The position numbers were made by a program, and so were the translations under genes. Source: Rubrivivax sp. (GTDB lineage: Bacteria; Pseudomonadota; Gammaproteobacteria; Burkholderiales; Burkholderiaceae_C). Taken from it: DNA of 48,834 nt. Shown here in pieces: positions 16,179-25,264 of this stretch. Every line of letters begins with the position of its first letter. Within the stretch, counting starts at the first letter, position 1. Under the pieces are notes generated by a model, which did no database searches, was not told the origin of the DNA, and worked only from the letters and a program-made list of their open reading frames with translations. Location: positions 1 to 48,834 of the forward strand of contig JALHMT010000022.1 in the NCBI GenBank assembly GCA_022843905.1. Direction: 5' to 3'.

Positions 16179-16314
16179 GCCCGCTCCGCACGATAGCTCG
16201 ACCATGCTGCCAGGCCCACTATGACCGTGCAGCTCGCGAACGGTGCCGACGGCGGCAGTCCTGCTGAACCGGTCGGGGCGCGAGCAAGTGGCATTTGTCT
16301 CGAATGACTGGAAG

Positions 16315-16523
16315 TGGCCGGGTCCTGGTGGTCACGAGCGGCTGCTTCGCGGACACAGAACCTGAAAGAGATCGTTCCGGGCGACTGGCAGCTTCGGAGA
16401 AGCCTGACGGGCAGGTTTGGGTCGTCCTCTTCCGACCGCGGGCGTCGGCTATCCGGTACCTCAGGATGAGGGTCAGCTTTCCGGCGTCGAGATCGCGCGC
16501 CCGACCGGCGCAAGCCGACCCGT
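16315..16523 (+). repeat. 209-bp dispersed repeat, copy 2
   Basis: Full-length copy in the same orientation as copy 1, with the same boundaries (TGGCCGGGTCC to AAGCCGACCCGT). It stands about 135 bases beyond the operon terminator. The rest of the gap 16179-16796 has no gene I can support. Differences from copy 1 include C for T in CTTTCCGG and C for T in CCGGCGC. Confidence 0.92.
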
Positions 16524-16796
16524 TGTCGCCATCCGTCGACCCGATCTCGCGGCCTCGACGCGGCCGGTCGAGCCCCTCGCGGTTCCTGTTGCCATGGATA
16601 CGGTTGATCACTGACTGGCGGACGGCTCACGACCCGGCGCCAGGCGAGCGAGATGCCCTGCAACAGATGCGGTTGGGCTGAAGTGGGGTACGACAGCTCT
16701 CCCCTCTGGGGTCTTTGGCCGTCCCGGACCAGAAGACAAGACAAACTGAAGCTTCGAGGATTCACTGCACCCGTCAAGCGTCCGCTCTGTCGTGCC

Positions 16797-17165
16797 ATGA
16801 CCCGACTTCTCGTCACCGCATCCCATCGAAGCGAGTATCCGAAGCCCATCGCGTTTCAGGCTGGCACCCGCCTGACCGTGGGCCAGCGCTACGAGGGCAG
16901 TCAAGGCTGGGAGGACTGGTTCTTGTGTAGCACACCAGGTCAGGAGGATGGCTGGGTGCCGCTGCAGGTGCTGGAGTTCATCGATGAGAAGACCGCAGTC
17001 GCTCGGGAGAGCTACACCGCCCGTGAGCTCGACGTGGACGTTGGTGATGTGCTTGAGTCCACCCGAATGCTCAACGGCTGGGTCTGGTGCATGCGAATGC
17101 GCGACGCAGCTTCAGGGTGGGTTCCGCTGAACAACGTCCAAGAGCACGCGCGCTCTCAAGGCTGA
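16797..17165 (+). CDS. Small protein with two SH3-like units
   Basis: A 122-residue cytoplasmic protein. It reads as two bacterial-SH3-type units, each with Trp and Gly landmarks: GQRYEGSQGWEDWFLCST followed by DGWVPLQVLEFID, and STRMLNGWVWCMRM followed by SGWVPLNNVQEH. Such stand-alone SH3 proteins have no assigned reaction and may bind peptides. I chose the ATG at 16797 because the family-like part begins there; the ribosome site is weak. It stands alone between repeat copy 2 and the MFS gene, with no operon partner. Confidence 0.65.
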   Translation: MTRLLVTASHRSEYPKPIAFQAGTRLTVGQRYEGSQGWEDWFLCSTPGQEDGWVPLQVLEFIDEKTAVARESYTARELDVDVGDVLESTRMLNGWVWCMRMRDAASGWVPLNNVQEHARSQG

Positions 17166-17628
17166 GGAAGCCCCTGCGCCGTCGGCTGCCGACCGCGCAA
17201 GACAGTGATTGGCCGGGTCCTAGCGGCGGCGAACGGCAGCTGAGGGTCGGGATATGCCGACCGGCCTCCCAGGTTCATTGCCGAGAAGCACCCCTTGAAG
17301 CTGCGCTTGCCGGAAGCAGCCGATCGCCACCACTTGCAATCGACCCCTATTCGTCATCCAGGCGTCCTGTTCGGTTGCCTTGCAGCAGCCCTTCGGCGCC
17401 GCCAGCGGCAACCGAGCGTGCGAGAGGCACATCGGCCCGACAACGACTGTGATGGACCGCAAAGGTCGGCGTTGGCCCGTCGCCATGTCGCGACAGGTGT
17501 CGATGGTGCTCTTTGAGGACCCGCCACCTCGACAAGGCGTCGGTCGACGGCCTCACCTGGTTCCCCGCTGGTATTCACGCGTCCGTTTCCGGCCAGACCA
17601 CGCCTTGCTCGCGGGCCATGATCCGACG
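17166..17628. other. Intergenic, with a possible repeat fragment
   Basis: About 460 bases before the MFS start. At 17209-17221 it begins with TTGGCCGGGTCCT, the same first bases as the 209-bp repeat, and then diverges into CGAACGGCAGCTGAGGGTCGG. This may be the broken end of a fourth copy or a related intergenic repeat. No supported gene. Confidence 0.4.
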
Positions 17629-18852
17629 GTGAACAACGCCCTCCCGCCCATCTTCAAGCGCCTGGCCGGCGCCAATCTCGCGGCGCAGTCAGCCGAACAG
17701 ATCAGCCTGGCCGCTGTGCCGCTGGTTGCGGTGCTGGCGCTCGGCGCCGGGCCGGCTGAGATTGGCGCACTAGCCACCGCACAGACACTTCCCTTCTTGC
17801 TGCTGTCGATCCCTATCGGGCTGCTCGCTGACCGAGTCTCCAAGCGCCGCCTGATGGTGGCGGCGGAAGCGCTGCGCACGCTGGCTTTTGCGGGTCTGTT
17901 GATCGCAGGGCTGGCGAATCAACTGTCGATTGAATTGCTGGCGCTGTTGGGCTTTCTAGGCGCCACCGGCACCGTGGGCTTCAGCGTCGCCGCACCAGCG
18001 CTGGTGCCCAGCCTGGTGCCACGCGAATTGCTCGGCGCAGCCAATGGCCGGCTGGAGCTGGCGCGCAGCATCGCCTTTGCTGCCGGGCCGGCGCTGGCCG
18101 GGGCGCTGGTGGCCTGGGCTGGAGCTTCGCCGGCCTTTGTACTTGCGGCGATGCTGTCGGCGTCGGCACTCGTGTTGCTGCTGGTTCTGCCCGAACCGGC
18201 AGGCGCCACACCGACACCCCGGCTCCATCCGCTCACCGAACTCAAGCAAGGTGCTGCGCTTGTGTGGCAAAGCCCGCTGCTGCGGCCGATCCTGTTTACG
18301 GCCGTAGCTTGGAATATCGCCTGGTTCGTACTGCAGGCGGCCTATGTGCCTTATGCCGTGCGCGAATTGGGTCTGAATGCCGGCGAAGTCGGGCTCACGC
18401 TGGCCACTTATGGCGTGGGCATGGTGCTCGGTGCGCTGCTCGCGCCAAAAGTCTTGCGCGCACTGCCTTTCGGCCAAGCCATCCTGCTCGGGCCGGTGGT
18501 GTCGGTGCTCGCGTCGCTCACGATGGTGGCCACCGTGGTCTGGCCTTCCGGTGTCTTGGCTGCAGCATCGTTCTTCTTCTTTGGCATCGGGCCCATCATC
18601 TGGACCATCAGTTCCACCACGTTGCGCCAGACCGTAACGCCAGGCGCCATGCTGGGCCGGGTAACGGCGATCTTTCTTTCGGCCAACATGGGCGCACGGC
18701 CGCTGGGCGCTGCTCTTGGGGGCTGGATGGGCTCGGCGTTTGGCGCCCAGGCTTGCTTGTGGCTTGCGCTGGCCGGATTTGTGCTGCAAGCGCTGATGAT
18801 TGCGGGTTCAGCCGTGCGCACGTTGCAGCGCCTGCCACCTGCTACCGCATAG
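17629..18852 (+). CDS. MFS transporter (drug/siderophore-export type)
   Basis: A 407-residue major-facilitator protein with about eleven to twelve hydrophobic spans. The loop GLLADRVSKRRLMVAAEALR between helices 2 and 3 is the MFS signature, and the overall layout resembles the EntS/drug-efflux branch (PALVPSLVPRELLGAANGRLELARS in the first half). The start is a GTG at 17629, chosen because the first span follows shortly; an upstream in-frame extension is open but has no membrane or family content. The gene is monocistronic and lies between repeat copies 2 and 3. Efflux direction is an inference from family; substrate unknown. Confidence 0.82.
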   Translation: MNNALPPIFKRLAGANLAAQSAEQISLAAVPLVAVLALGAGPAEIGALATAQTLPFLLLSIPIGLLADRVSKRRLMVAAEALRTLAFAGLLIAGLANQLSIELLALLGFLGATGTVGFSVAAPALVPSLVPRELLGAANGRLELARSIAFAAGPALAGALVAWAGASPAFVLAAMLSASALVLLLVLPEPAGATPTPRLHPLTELKQGAALVWQSPLLRPILFTAVAWNIAWFVLQAAYVPYAVRELGLNAGEVGLTLATYGVGMVLGALLAPKVLRALPFGQAILLGPVVSVLASLTMVATVVWPSGVLAAASFFFFGIGPIIWTISSTTLRQTVTPGAMLGRVTAIFLSANMGARPLGAALGGWMGSAFGAQACLWLALAGFVLQALMIAGSAVRTLQRLPPATA

Positions 18853-19037
18853 AAGCGGACACGCAACGCTTCAGACGGTGCGACCTCGGACCGTCCAGAG
18901 GCGTCTCTGGTGTGCGGGGCGCCCACGGGCGGGTGCTTGATTGCAGATGCCCAACGTCTGGACCGGCTCGCGGTGACGACGACGGTTGGACACGCAAGCG
19001 ACTGGCCAGAAAGCTGCCCGTGGCCACCGTAAGCTCC

Positions 19038-19218
19038 TGGCCGGGTCCTGGTGGTCACGAGCGGCTGCTTCGCGGACACAGAACCTGAAAGAGATCGTTC
19101 CGGGCGACTGGCAGCTTCGGAGAAGCCTGACGGGCAGGTTTGGGTCGTCCTCTTCCGACCGCGGGCGTCGGCTATCCGGCGTCGAGATCGCGCGCCCGAC
19201 CGGCACAAGCCGACCCGT
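19038..19218 (+). repeat. Dispersed repeat, copy 3 (28-bp internal deletion)
   Basis: Same ends as copies 1 and 2 but 181 bases long. The missing 28 bases lie between two TCCGG pentamers, one of which is retained, so a slippage or short-homology deletion explains the shortening. It sits between the MFS gene and the 3' end of the argP-like gene. The remaining parts of 18853-19291 hold no supported gene. Confidence 0.92.
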
Positions 19219-19291
19219 TGCTGCCGCTTGGTGCGAGAGACACCGGCCATTCGACCCTGGCACTAGACGCTGGGGTCTAGCCAGACATCGG

Positions 19292-20188
19292 TCACATCGG
19301 CCGCAGTCCGCGGGCCGCTGCAGCCACCACCTCGCGGCTCAAGCCGTCGATCAACGACGACGCGGCGCGGGCGTGCTGCCAGTACAGCGGCACGTCGAGC
19401 GCGGTATCGGGCACCAGTTCGACCAGCGAGCCGGTGGCCAGGAGCGGGGCGATCAACGCCCGCGGATGCAGACCCCACCCCATGCCCGCCAGCGAGGCGG
19501 TGACGAAGGCATGGGCTGAAGGCACCGCATGCCGAGGAAGTTCCACATCCCGGTGGCACAGACGCCGAACCCAGCGGGCTTGAAGGTCGTCCTTTGCGTT
19601 GAACACTAGGCTGGGCGCCTGCGCGAGGCTGCCTGCCCCGACGCCGCCGGCGAAGTGGCGCGCCATGTAGGGTGGGCTGGCGGCCGCGAGATAGCGCATG
19701 GCACCCAGCGGCCGGCTGTTGAAGCCCGCCGGGGGCCGAGCCGTTCCGGTCACAGCGGCCAGCACGGCGCCGCTGCGCAGCCATGTGGCGGTGTGATCCT
19801 GGTCGTCCACCGACAGTTCGACCAGCACGGGGGCATCGGCCGCGAAGGCTGCCACCGCGGGTGCGAACCATGTGGCCAGGCTGTCCGCATTGACGGCGAT
19901 CGGCAGCGCCACGCGGGTAAGGCCTTCAGGCGCCAGTGCCGGCAGTGCGCCCTGCAACTCCTGCTCGAGGAGCCGCACGCGATCCACGTGCTGGCACAGG
20001 CGCCGGCCGGTATCAGTGGGGCGGCAAGGCTGGCCGCGCACGACCAGGGCGCAGCCCACCCGTTCTTCCAGAGAGCGAATGCGCTGCGACACCGCCGATG
20101 GCGTGACGAACAGCGCCTGCGCCGCGCGTTCGAAACTGCCTTCCCGGACGACGGCGGCCAGCGCGGAGAGTGCGGCGTAGTCGAGCAT
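19292..20188 (-). CDS. argP: LysR-family regulator ArgP
   Basis: A 298-residue LysR protein of the ArgP/IciA branch. It senses basic amino acids and activates the divergent arginine exporter gene. The N-terminal helix-turn-helix is typical (YAALSALAAVVREGSFERAAQAL, then VTPSAVSQRIRSLEERVG), and the domain after it carries the ArgP-like segment VALPIAVNADSLATWFAP. The divergent partner is an ArgO-type exporter only 75 bases away, which is the conserved argP-argO arrangement and the main support for the name. The start at 20188 was taken from the conserved MLDYAAL beginning. Confidence 0.9.
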   Translation of the reverse strand: MLDYAALSALAAVVREGSFERAAQALFVTPSAVSQRIRSLEERVGCALVVRGQPCRPTDTGRRLCQHVDRVRLLEQELQGALPALAPEGLTRVALPIAVNADSLATWFAPAVAAFAADAPVLVELSVDDQDHTATWLRSGAVLAAVTGTARPPAGFNSRPLGAMRYLAAASPPYMARHFAGGVGAGSLAQAPSLVFNAKDDLQARWVRRLCHRDVELPRHAVPSAHAFVTASLAGMGWGLHPRALIAPLLATGSLVELVPDTALDVPLYWQHARAASSLIDGLSREVVAAAARGLRPM

Positions 20189-20209
20189 GATTCAGTCTGG
20201 CTTCATCGT

Positions 20210-20225
20210 GATTAGTCGGATTAGT
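20210..20225. promoter_or_regulatory. Direct GATTAGT repeats between argP and argO
   Basis: Two GATTAGT heptamers nine bases apart in the short AT-richer gap between the divergent starts. They may be part of the ArgP site or promoter; support is position only. Confidence 0.35.
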
Positions 20226-20263
20226 TTGTCTTCAGCCGTCGAGGTTGGCAAGCTTCGCGCACC

Positions 20264-20911
20264 ATGGACCCCATAGCCGCTTCTCCTCTCGCCTTCCCGG
20301 TGTTCGTGCAGGGCCTGGCCCTGAGCTTCGGGCTTATCGTGGCGATTGGTGCGCAGAACGCATTCGTGCTGCGCCAGGGTCTGCGCCGCGAGCACGTGGG
20401 CAGCGTGGTGTTGTTCTGCGCGGTGGCAGACGCGGTGCTCATTGCGGCGGGGGTCATGGGCATGGCGCAGGCTCTCGGGCAGAGCCCGAACCTGGCGCGC
20501 GCCCTGGCCCTGGCGGGCGCGGCGTTCTTGGCCGTCTACGGATGGCAGGCGCTGCGACGCGCAAGGCAGGTCCACCGGCTAGATGCGTCGGCGGCCGGTT
20601 CGTCGTTGTCGCTGGCCACGGCGGTGGCGCAAGCAGCCGCCTTCACGCTGCTAAATCCGCACGTCTATCTGGACACCGTGCTGCTGGTCGGCAGCATCGG
20701 TGCGCAGCAGCCGGCAGCACTGCGCGGCTGGTTCATCGCCGGGGCCGCAGGGGCCAGCCTGGTCTGGTTCTCGCTGCTGGGCTTTGGTGCTCGTTGGCTG
20801 GCGCCGTGGTTTGCCCGGCCGCGGGCCTGGCAGGTGCTTGACGGCTTGATCGGCGCGACCATGTTCGTGCTGTCTGCGCTGCTGGTGCGGCACGCGCTGG
20901 TCGGGATGTGA
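20264..20911 (+). CDS. argO: LysE/ArgO-family amino-acid exporter
   Basis: A 215-residue inner-membrane exporter of basic amino acids (arginine, lysine). The family signature GLIVAIGAQNAFVLRQGLRREHV is at residues 23-45, and the second half has AAFTLLNPHVYLDTVLLVGS. About six hydrophobic segments are visible. It is divergent from argP and is followed after 10 bases by a PaiB-like gene in the same direction. Expression would rise with intracellular Arg or Lys through ArgP, by analogy with Escherichia coli and Corynebacterium LysG-LysE. Confidence 0.93.
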   Translation: MDPIAASPLAFPVFVQGLALSFGLIVAIGAQNAFVLRQGLRREHVGSVVLFCAVADAVLIAAGVMGMAQALGQSPNLARALALAGAAFLAVYGWQALRRARQVHRLDASAAGSSLSLATAVAQAAAFTLLNPHVYLDTVLLVGSIGAQQPAALRGWFIAGAAGASLVWFSLLGFGARWLAPWFARPRAWQVLDGLIGATMFVLSALLVRHALVGM

Positions 20912-20921
20912 AGGGCCGCGC

Positions 20922-21578
20922 ATGTACGTGAATCCGCTGCACCGACTGACCGATCGCGAGACCCTGTTCGCGCTCATGGCGTCGCACCCGCTCGGTGCCT
21001 GGGTGTGCCACGGCCGCGACGGCCTCATCGCCAACCACGTGCCCTTCCTGCTGGACCGCAGCCGCGGGCCGTTCGGTACCTTGATCGGCCATGTCTCGCG
21101 CGCCAACCCTGTCTGGGGCGAACTCGGTTCGGCCGGTCCGTCCGTGGTGATGTTCCAGGGACCCCAGGCCTACGTCACGCCGGGCTGGTACCCAGGCAAG
21201 GCCGAGCACGGCGAGGTCGTGCCCACCTGGAATTACGTGGTGGCCCACGCCCATGGCGTGGCGCGTGCGGTGGAGGACCGCGATTGGGTGTTCGACATGC
21301 TCAAGCGCCTTGTCGCGGCCCATGAGGCTGCTCGGCCATCGCCTTGGTCGGTTTCCGATGCACCGGTCCCTTTCATGGACAAGATGATGCGGGCCATCGT
21401 GGGCATCGAGATCCCCATTGATCGCCTGGAGGGCAAGCTCAAAGCGAGCCAGGACGAAGCGATGGCCGACCGCCTCGGGACCGTTCGCGGGCTGCGTGAG
21501 CAGGCCTGCGACACTGCGCGCGCCATGGCGGCGCTTGTCCAAGATGCGATCGACGCAGCGGCCGCCGACAGCTCCTGA
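20922..21578 (+). CDS. PaiB-like FMN-binding protein
   Basis: A 218-residue protein of the PaiB family (FMN-binding split-barrel, annotated as negative transcriptional regulators). The opening MYVNPLHRLTDRETLFALMASHPLGAWV and the block YVTPGWYPGKAEHGEVVPTWNYVVAHAHG are characteristic. The C-terminal helical part ends GKLKASQDEAMADRLG, also typical. In Bacillus, PaiB acts with the acetyltransferase PaiA; no PaiA is here. It is co-directional with and 10 bases behind argO, so it is probably co-transcribed and may sense flavin or redox state. A regulatory role has not been shown for most members. Confidence 0.88.
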   Translation: MYVNPLHRLTDRETLFALMASHPLGAWVCHGRDGLIANHVPFLLDRSRGPFGTLIGHVSRANPVWGELGSAGPSVVMFQGPQAYVTPGWYPGKAEHGEVVPTWNYVVAHAHGVARAVEDRDWVFDMLKRLVAAHEAARPSPWSVSDAPVPFMDKMMRAIVGIEIPIDRLEGKLKASQDEAMADRLGTVRGLREQACDTARAMAALVQDAIDAAAADSS

Positions 21579-21849
21579 CTGCGATGTGCAGTCCGATGCT
21601 GCGCCATTGAGAGGCGGCTTCCTGGTACTTGGACGAATGTCGCTCAATGGCCGCTGGCTGATCCGTATGAGTGGCAGCTTCCTGGCGGCCTGGTCGCCAT
21701 TCAGCCACGCGCAACACGAGCAGCAGCTCTGACGCAGAAGCCGGCCCCGCCGCAGGATCTTGGGCAAGACCTGCCAGGACTTGGCAGCGAGTCAGGCGCG
21801 AAGTCCTCGTCAGCCCTACCGCTCCATCACAGCTTGCGCACCGCCCGCG

Positions 21850-22341
21850 TCAGCGCCGCGCCGACACCACGATCCTGCCCACCATGCCGGCCGAGTAGTG
21901 CCCGGCGATGAGGCACGCGAAGTGGAAGTCGCCGGCCCGGTTGAAGGTCCAGACGATCTCCCCGCTCTTGCCCGGTCCGACGTGGGCCATGTAGGGCTCG
22001 TCGTGTTCCATCTCGGGGAACTTCACCATCAGCGCGGCGTGCTCGTCGAGCTCCTTCCGGTTGCCAATGACGAACTCGTGCATCACCTTGCCGGTGTTGC
22101 GCACGACGAACTTCACGGTCTCGCCCTGGCGCACCTCGATGCGGTCGGGCTTGAAGCGCATGTCGTCGCCCATCGCCACCTCGATGGTGCGCTTGGCGAC
22201 CTTCGCGTCGCCGGCGATGCCCCAGGGCTTCTGTTCCTTCTTCACCGCCGCGTTGGCGGCATGGGGTTTCTCGCCGTGGGCGACGGCACCGGTGGCGGCC
22301 GCGAGCAGTGCGACGAACAGGGAGGTGGTGAACAACTTCAT
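21850..22341 (-). CDS. Periplasmic cupredoxin
   Basis: A 163-residue plastocyanin/azurin-fold copper protein, last gene of the copper operon. The signal peptide (MKLFTTSLFVALLAAATGAVAHG) is followed by a cupredoxin domain. Type-1 copper ligands are present in the standard order: His88 in VMHEFVIG, then Cys143, His148 and Met153 in FACLIAGHYSAGM. It probably shuttles electrons or copper in the periplasm, perhaps to or from the adjacent multicopper oxidase, whose stop lies 43 bases upstream. The gap 21579-21849 to the PaiB gene has no supported gene, only a short GC-rich intergenic stretch. Confidence 0.9.
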   Translation of the reverse strand: MKLFTTSLFVALLAAATGAVAHGEKPHAANAAVKKEQKPWGIAGDAKVAKRTIEVAMGDDMRFKPDRIEVRQGETVKFVVRNTGKVMHEFVIGNRKELDEHAALMVKFPEMEHDEPYMAHVGPGKSGEIVWTFNRAGDFHFACLIAGHYSAGMVGRIVVSARR

Positions 22342-22384
22342 CGGCAGGTCCTTCCAGGATACGGCGAGGGCAGCGCGGCAGGCG

Positions 22385-23803
22385 TCAGTGGTGGCCGGCG
22401 TGGCCACCGGCGGGCTTGCGCACCTGCACCTCGACGTCGGTCTTCGGCCGCGAGACCGGCGGCATCGACACGCCGCCTTCCGACTTGAATCGCGCGGGGT
22501 CGGGCAGGCTTCCCGTGAACTCGTAGGCCACGGTGCCCGGCGGGTGCTTGTACCAGCCGGGGTCGGCGTAGCTGCCGCGCGGCTGCTCCTTGCGCACCTT
22601 CACCACGCTGAACATGCCGCCCATGCCGATGGCCCCGAAAGGCCCCTGCCCGGCCATCATGGGTGCGGTGTTGTCGGGCAGCGGCATCTCCATCTCGGTC
22701 ATGTCCTTCATGCCGCGCTCGCCCATCACCATGTAGTCGGGCACCAGCTTCGTGATCTGGCGCGCCACCTGGCTGTGGTCGACGCCGATCATGGTCGGCA
22801 CGTCGTGGCCCATCGCGTTCATCGTGTGGTGGCTCTTGTGGCAGTGGAAGGCCCAGTCGCCCTCCTCGTCGGCCAGGAAGTCGATCTGGCGCATCTGGCC
22901 GACCGCGATGTCGGCGGTGATCTCGTACTGCCGCGCGCTCCTGGGCGTGGGCCCGCCGTCGGTGCCGGTGATGAGGAACTCGTGGCCGTGCAGGTGGATG
23001 GGGTGGTTGGTCATCGTCAGGTTGCCCATGCGGATGCGCACCTTGTCCATGTGCCGCACCACCAGCGGGTCGATGGCGGGGAAGATGCGGCTGTTCCAGC
23101 TCCACAGGTTGAAGTCGAGCATGGTCATGATCTTCGGCGTGTAGCTGCCGGGATCGATGTCGTAGGAATTCAGCAGGAAGCAGAAGTCGCGGTCGACGTC
23201 GTCGATGAGCGGGTGCTTCTGCTTCGGGTGCGTGACCCAGAAGCCCATCATGCCCATCGCCATCTGCACCATCTCGTCGGCATGCGGGTGGTACATGAAG
23301 GTGCCCGGCCGGCGCGCCACGAACTCGTAGACGTAGGTCTTGCCCGGCGGGATGCCCGGCTGGTTCAGGCCCGTCACGCCGTCCATGCCGTTGGGCAGGC
23401 GCTGGCCGTGCCAGTGGATGCTGGTGAGCTCACCGAGCCTGTTGGTGACGAACAGGCGCACGCGGTCGCCTTCCACCACCTCGATGGTCGGCCCCGGGCT
23501 CTGCCCGTTGTAGCCCCACAGGTGGGCCTTGAAGCCGGGCGCCATCTCGCGCACCACGGGTTCGGCCACCAGGTGGAACTCCTTGACGCCGTTGTTCATG
23601 CGCCAGGGGCAGGTCCAGCCGTTGAGCGTGACCACCGGGTTGTAGGGCCGGCCGGTGTTGGGCACCAGCGGCGGCATGGTGTCGGGCCGGGTCTGGATGA
23701 CCGGCTCGGGCAAGGCGGCCATCGCCACCTTGCTGACGGCGGCGGTGCTCACCGCGGCGGTGACCGCCGAGGCGCCACCGATGAAGTTGCGTCGGGAAAC
23801 CAT
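22385..23803 (-). CDS. Multicopper oxidase (copper resistance type)
   Basis: A 472-residue three-domain multicopper oxidase, probably oxidising Cu(I) in the periplasm. The N-terminus (VSRRNFIGGASA) is a twin-arginine signal, in line with export of a folded copper enzyme. All four copper motifs are present: H130-x-H132 in HWHGQRLPNG, H172-x-H174 in HPHADEM, H267-xx-H270-x-H272 in HPIHLHGHE, and the HCH at 320-322 with H326 and M331 completing the type-1 site. The Met-rich segment around GERGMKDMTEMEMPL could bind Cu(I), as in CueO and CopA. The tail ends in Gly/His. It lies 17 bases after the TolC-like gene. Confidence 0.92.
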   Translation of the reverse strand: MVSRRNFIGGASAVTAAVSTAAVSKVAMAALPEPVIQTRPDTMPPLVPNTGRPYNPVVTLNGWTCPWRMNNGVKEFHLVAEPVVREMAPGFKAHLWGYNGQSPGPTIEVVEGDRVRLFVTNRLGELTSIHWHGQRLPNGMDGVTGLNQPGIPPGKTYVYEFVARRPGTFMYHPHADEMVQMAMGMMGFWVTHPKQKHPLIDDVDRDFCFLLNSYDIDPGSYTPKIMTMLDFNLWSWNSRIFPAIDPLVVRHMDKVRIRMGNLTMTNHPIHLHGHEFLITGTDGGPTPRSARQYEITADIAVGQMRQIDFLADEEGDWAFHCHKSHHTMNAMGHDVPTMIGVDHSQVARQITKLVPDYMVMGERGMKDMTEMEMPLPDNTAPMMAGQGPFGAIGMGGMFSVVKVRKEQPRGSYADPGWYKHPPGTVAYEFTGSLPDPARFKSEGGVSMPPVSRPKTDVEVQVRKPAGGHAGHH

Positions 23804-23820
23804 GGTGTGAATCCTCGGGT

Positions 23821-25254
23821 TCAGTGGCCGGGGCCGCCGGGCTCGGCGGCAGCGGTGGCAGAGACGGCGGCAGCCGCGGCCAGGCCGGGCTTGCCGATCA
23901 GCGCCATGTCCAGGTCGGCCTGCGCGATCCAGAAGTCGCGCAGGGCGTCGATGGCGCCGTTCACGCCGGCGATCTGCGAGCGCGCGTCGGCCAGCAGTTC
24001 GAACACGCCGATCAGCATGCCGTTGTAGCGAAGCAGGTTCTCTTCGGAGATGCGCTGCTTCAGCGGCACGACGTGTTCGCGCTGGTGGCGCGCGATGTCC
24101 CAGGCCGTGCGGTAGGCACCATAGGCCTCGCGCACCTCGGAGCGTGCGTTGATGGCTGCTTCGGCCGCGCGGTTGACCGACTGCAGGTAGAGGCTCTCGG
24201 CCTGCGCCACGCGCGACGTGCCCCAGTCGAACAGCGGGATCTCGAAGCTGAGCTCCCAGCCCTTGTGCACCGGGCCTTCGTTGGAGCTGTTGTACGACAA
24301 GCCCCCCTCCAGCACGTTCACGAAGCGCGTGGTGCGCGACAGCCCGAGGTTCTGCGCCGTCTGCTGCACCGCCAGCCGGGCGCCCTGCACGTCCAGCCGC
24401 TGGGCGATGGCCACGCGTTCGATGTCGGGCAGCTCGCGTGCCGTGGCCGGCAGGTCGGGCAGGCGTTCGGGCAGGCGGAAGCTGGTTTGGGGTCCCCACA
24501 GCCCCATCAGCCGGATCAGGCGTTCGCGCGTGGACAGGCGGGCCTGTTCGGCGCGCGCCAGGTTCAGCGCGGCTTCGGCGTAGAAGGACTGTTCACGCGC
24601 CTGCTGCAGCTTGTTGAAGTTGCCCACCGCCGCCATGCGCCGCGCCAGCTCGGCGCTGGCCTCGGCGGCCTGCATCACCTGCCGCGTGTAGCGCACCGTC
24701 TCTTCGGCGCTCACCGCCATCACCCAGGCCTTCCGGGTGTCGGCCGCCAGCGACAGCACGTTCATCGCCGCCACGCCCTGCGCCTGCGCGAAGCGCCGCC
24801 CTTCCAGACGCTGCAGCGTCGGCATGGCGATCAGGCGCGCCAGGTTGAAGTGCAGCCCGCGTTCCAGCTCGATCTCGTCGCCTTTGGTGCTGCGGCCGAA
24901 GCTGAAGCCCGGGTTGGGCAGCCGGCCGGCCTGCACCAGCTGCGCTTCGGTGATGCCCAGCTCGAAGAAGGCGGCCTGCAGGCCGCGGTTGTTCAGCAGG
25001 GCCAGCTGCACGGCAGCGTTGCCGTCCAGAGGCTGCGCCAGCAGTTCGCTCACGCGCTGGTCGATCTGCCGCTGGGCATCGTCGCTGCGCGCCCAGCGCA
25101 CCTCCTGTCCGATCTGCTGTCGCACCACCTCGGCGACGGGCGTGAAACCGCCGTCGGGGCTGAAGGACGCGCAGCCGGAAAGCACCAGCACGGCGGCTGC
25201 CAGCGAGAGCCTGCGGGCGGAGTGGCCGCCGGGGTTCGGGGGGGTCCTGGTCAT
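23821..25254 (-). CDS. TolC-like outer-membrane efflux lipoprotein
   Basis: A 477-residue outer-membrane factor. The lipobox LSGC puts the lipidated Cys at residue 28. The body has the paired helical-hairpin repeats of the TolC/OprM fold (AQLALLNNRGLQAAFFELGITEAQLVQAG in the first half, GWELSFEIPLFDWGTSRVAQAESLY in the second). No RND pump or fusion protein is adjacent, so its partner lies elsewhere or it works with the periplasmic copper proteins. I chose the ATG at 25254 behind GAGGAA; an in-frame ATG 24 bases upstream is possible. It is third of the copper operon, which resembles cop clusters combining an OMF with an oxidase. Confidence 0.9.
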   Translation of the reverse strand: MTRTPPNPGGHSARRLSLAAAVLVLSGCASFSPDGGFTPVAEVVRQQIGQEVRWARSDDAQRQIDQRVSELLAQPLDGNAAVQLALLNNRGLQAAFFELGITEAQLVQAGRLPNPGFSFGRSTKGDEIELERGLHFNLARLIAMPTLQRLEGRRFAQAQGVAAMNVLSLAADTRKAWVMAVSAEETVRYTRQVMQAAEASAELARRMAAVGNFNKLQQAREQSFYAEAALNLARAEQARLSTRERLIRLMGLWGPQTSFRLPERLPDLPATARELPDIERVAIAQRLDVQGARLAVQQTAQNLGLSRTTRFVNVLEGGLSYNSSNEGPVHKGWELSFEIPLFDWGTSRVAQAESLYLQSVNRAAEAAINARSEVREAYGAYRTAWDIARHQREHVVPLKQRISEENLLRYNGMLIGVFELLADARSQIAGVNGAIDALRDFWIAQADLDMALIGKPGLAAAAAVSATAAAEPGGPGH

Positions 25255-25264
25255 CGGCCGTTCC

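Noticed and set aside
10164..19218. Integron attC sites or CRISPR repeats as explanation of the repeats
   Set aside because: The spacing is kilobases, no integrase or cas gene is near, and the repeats do not have the short palindromic core of attC sites or the regular spacers of CRISPR arrays.
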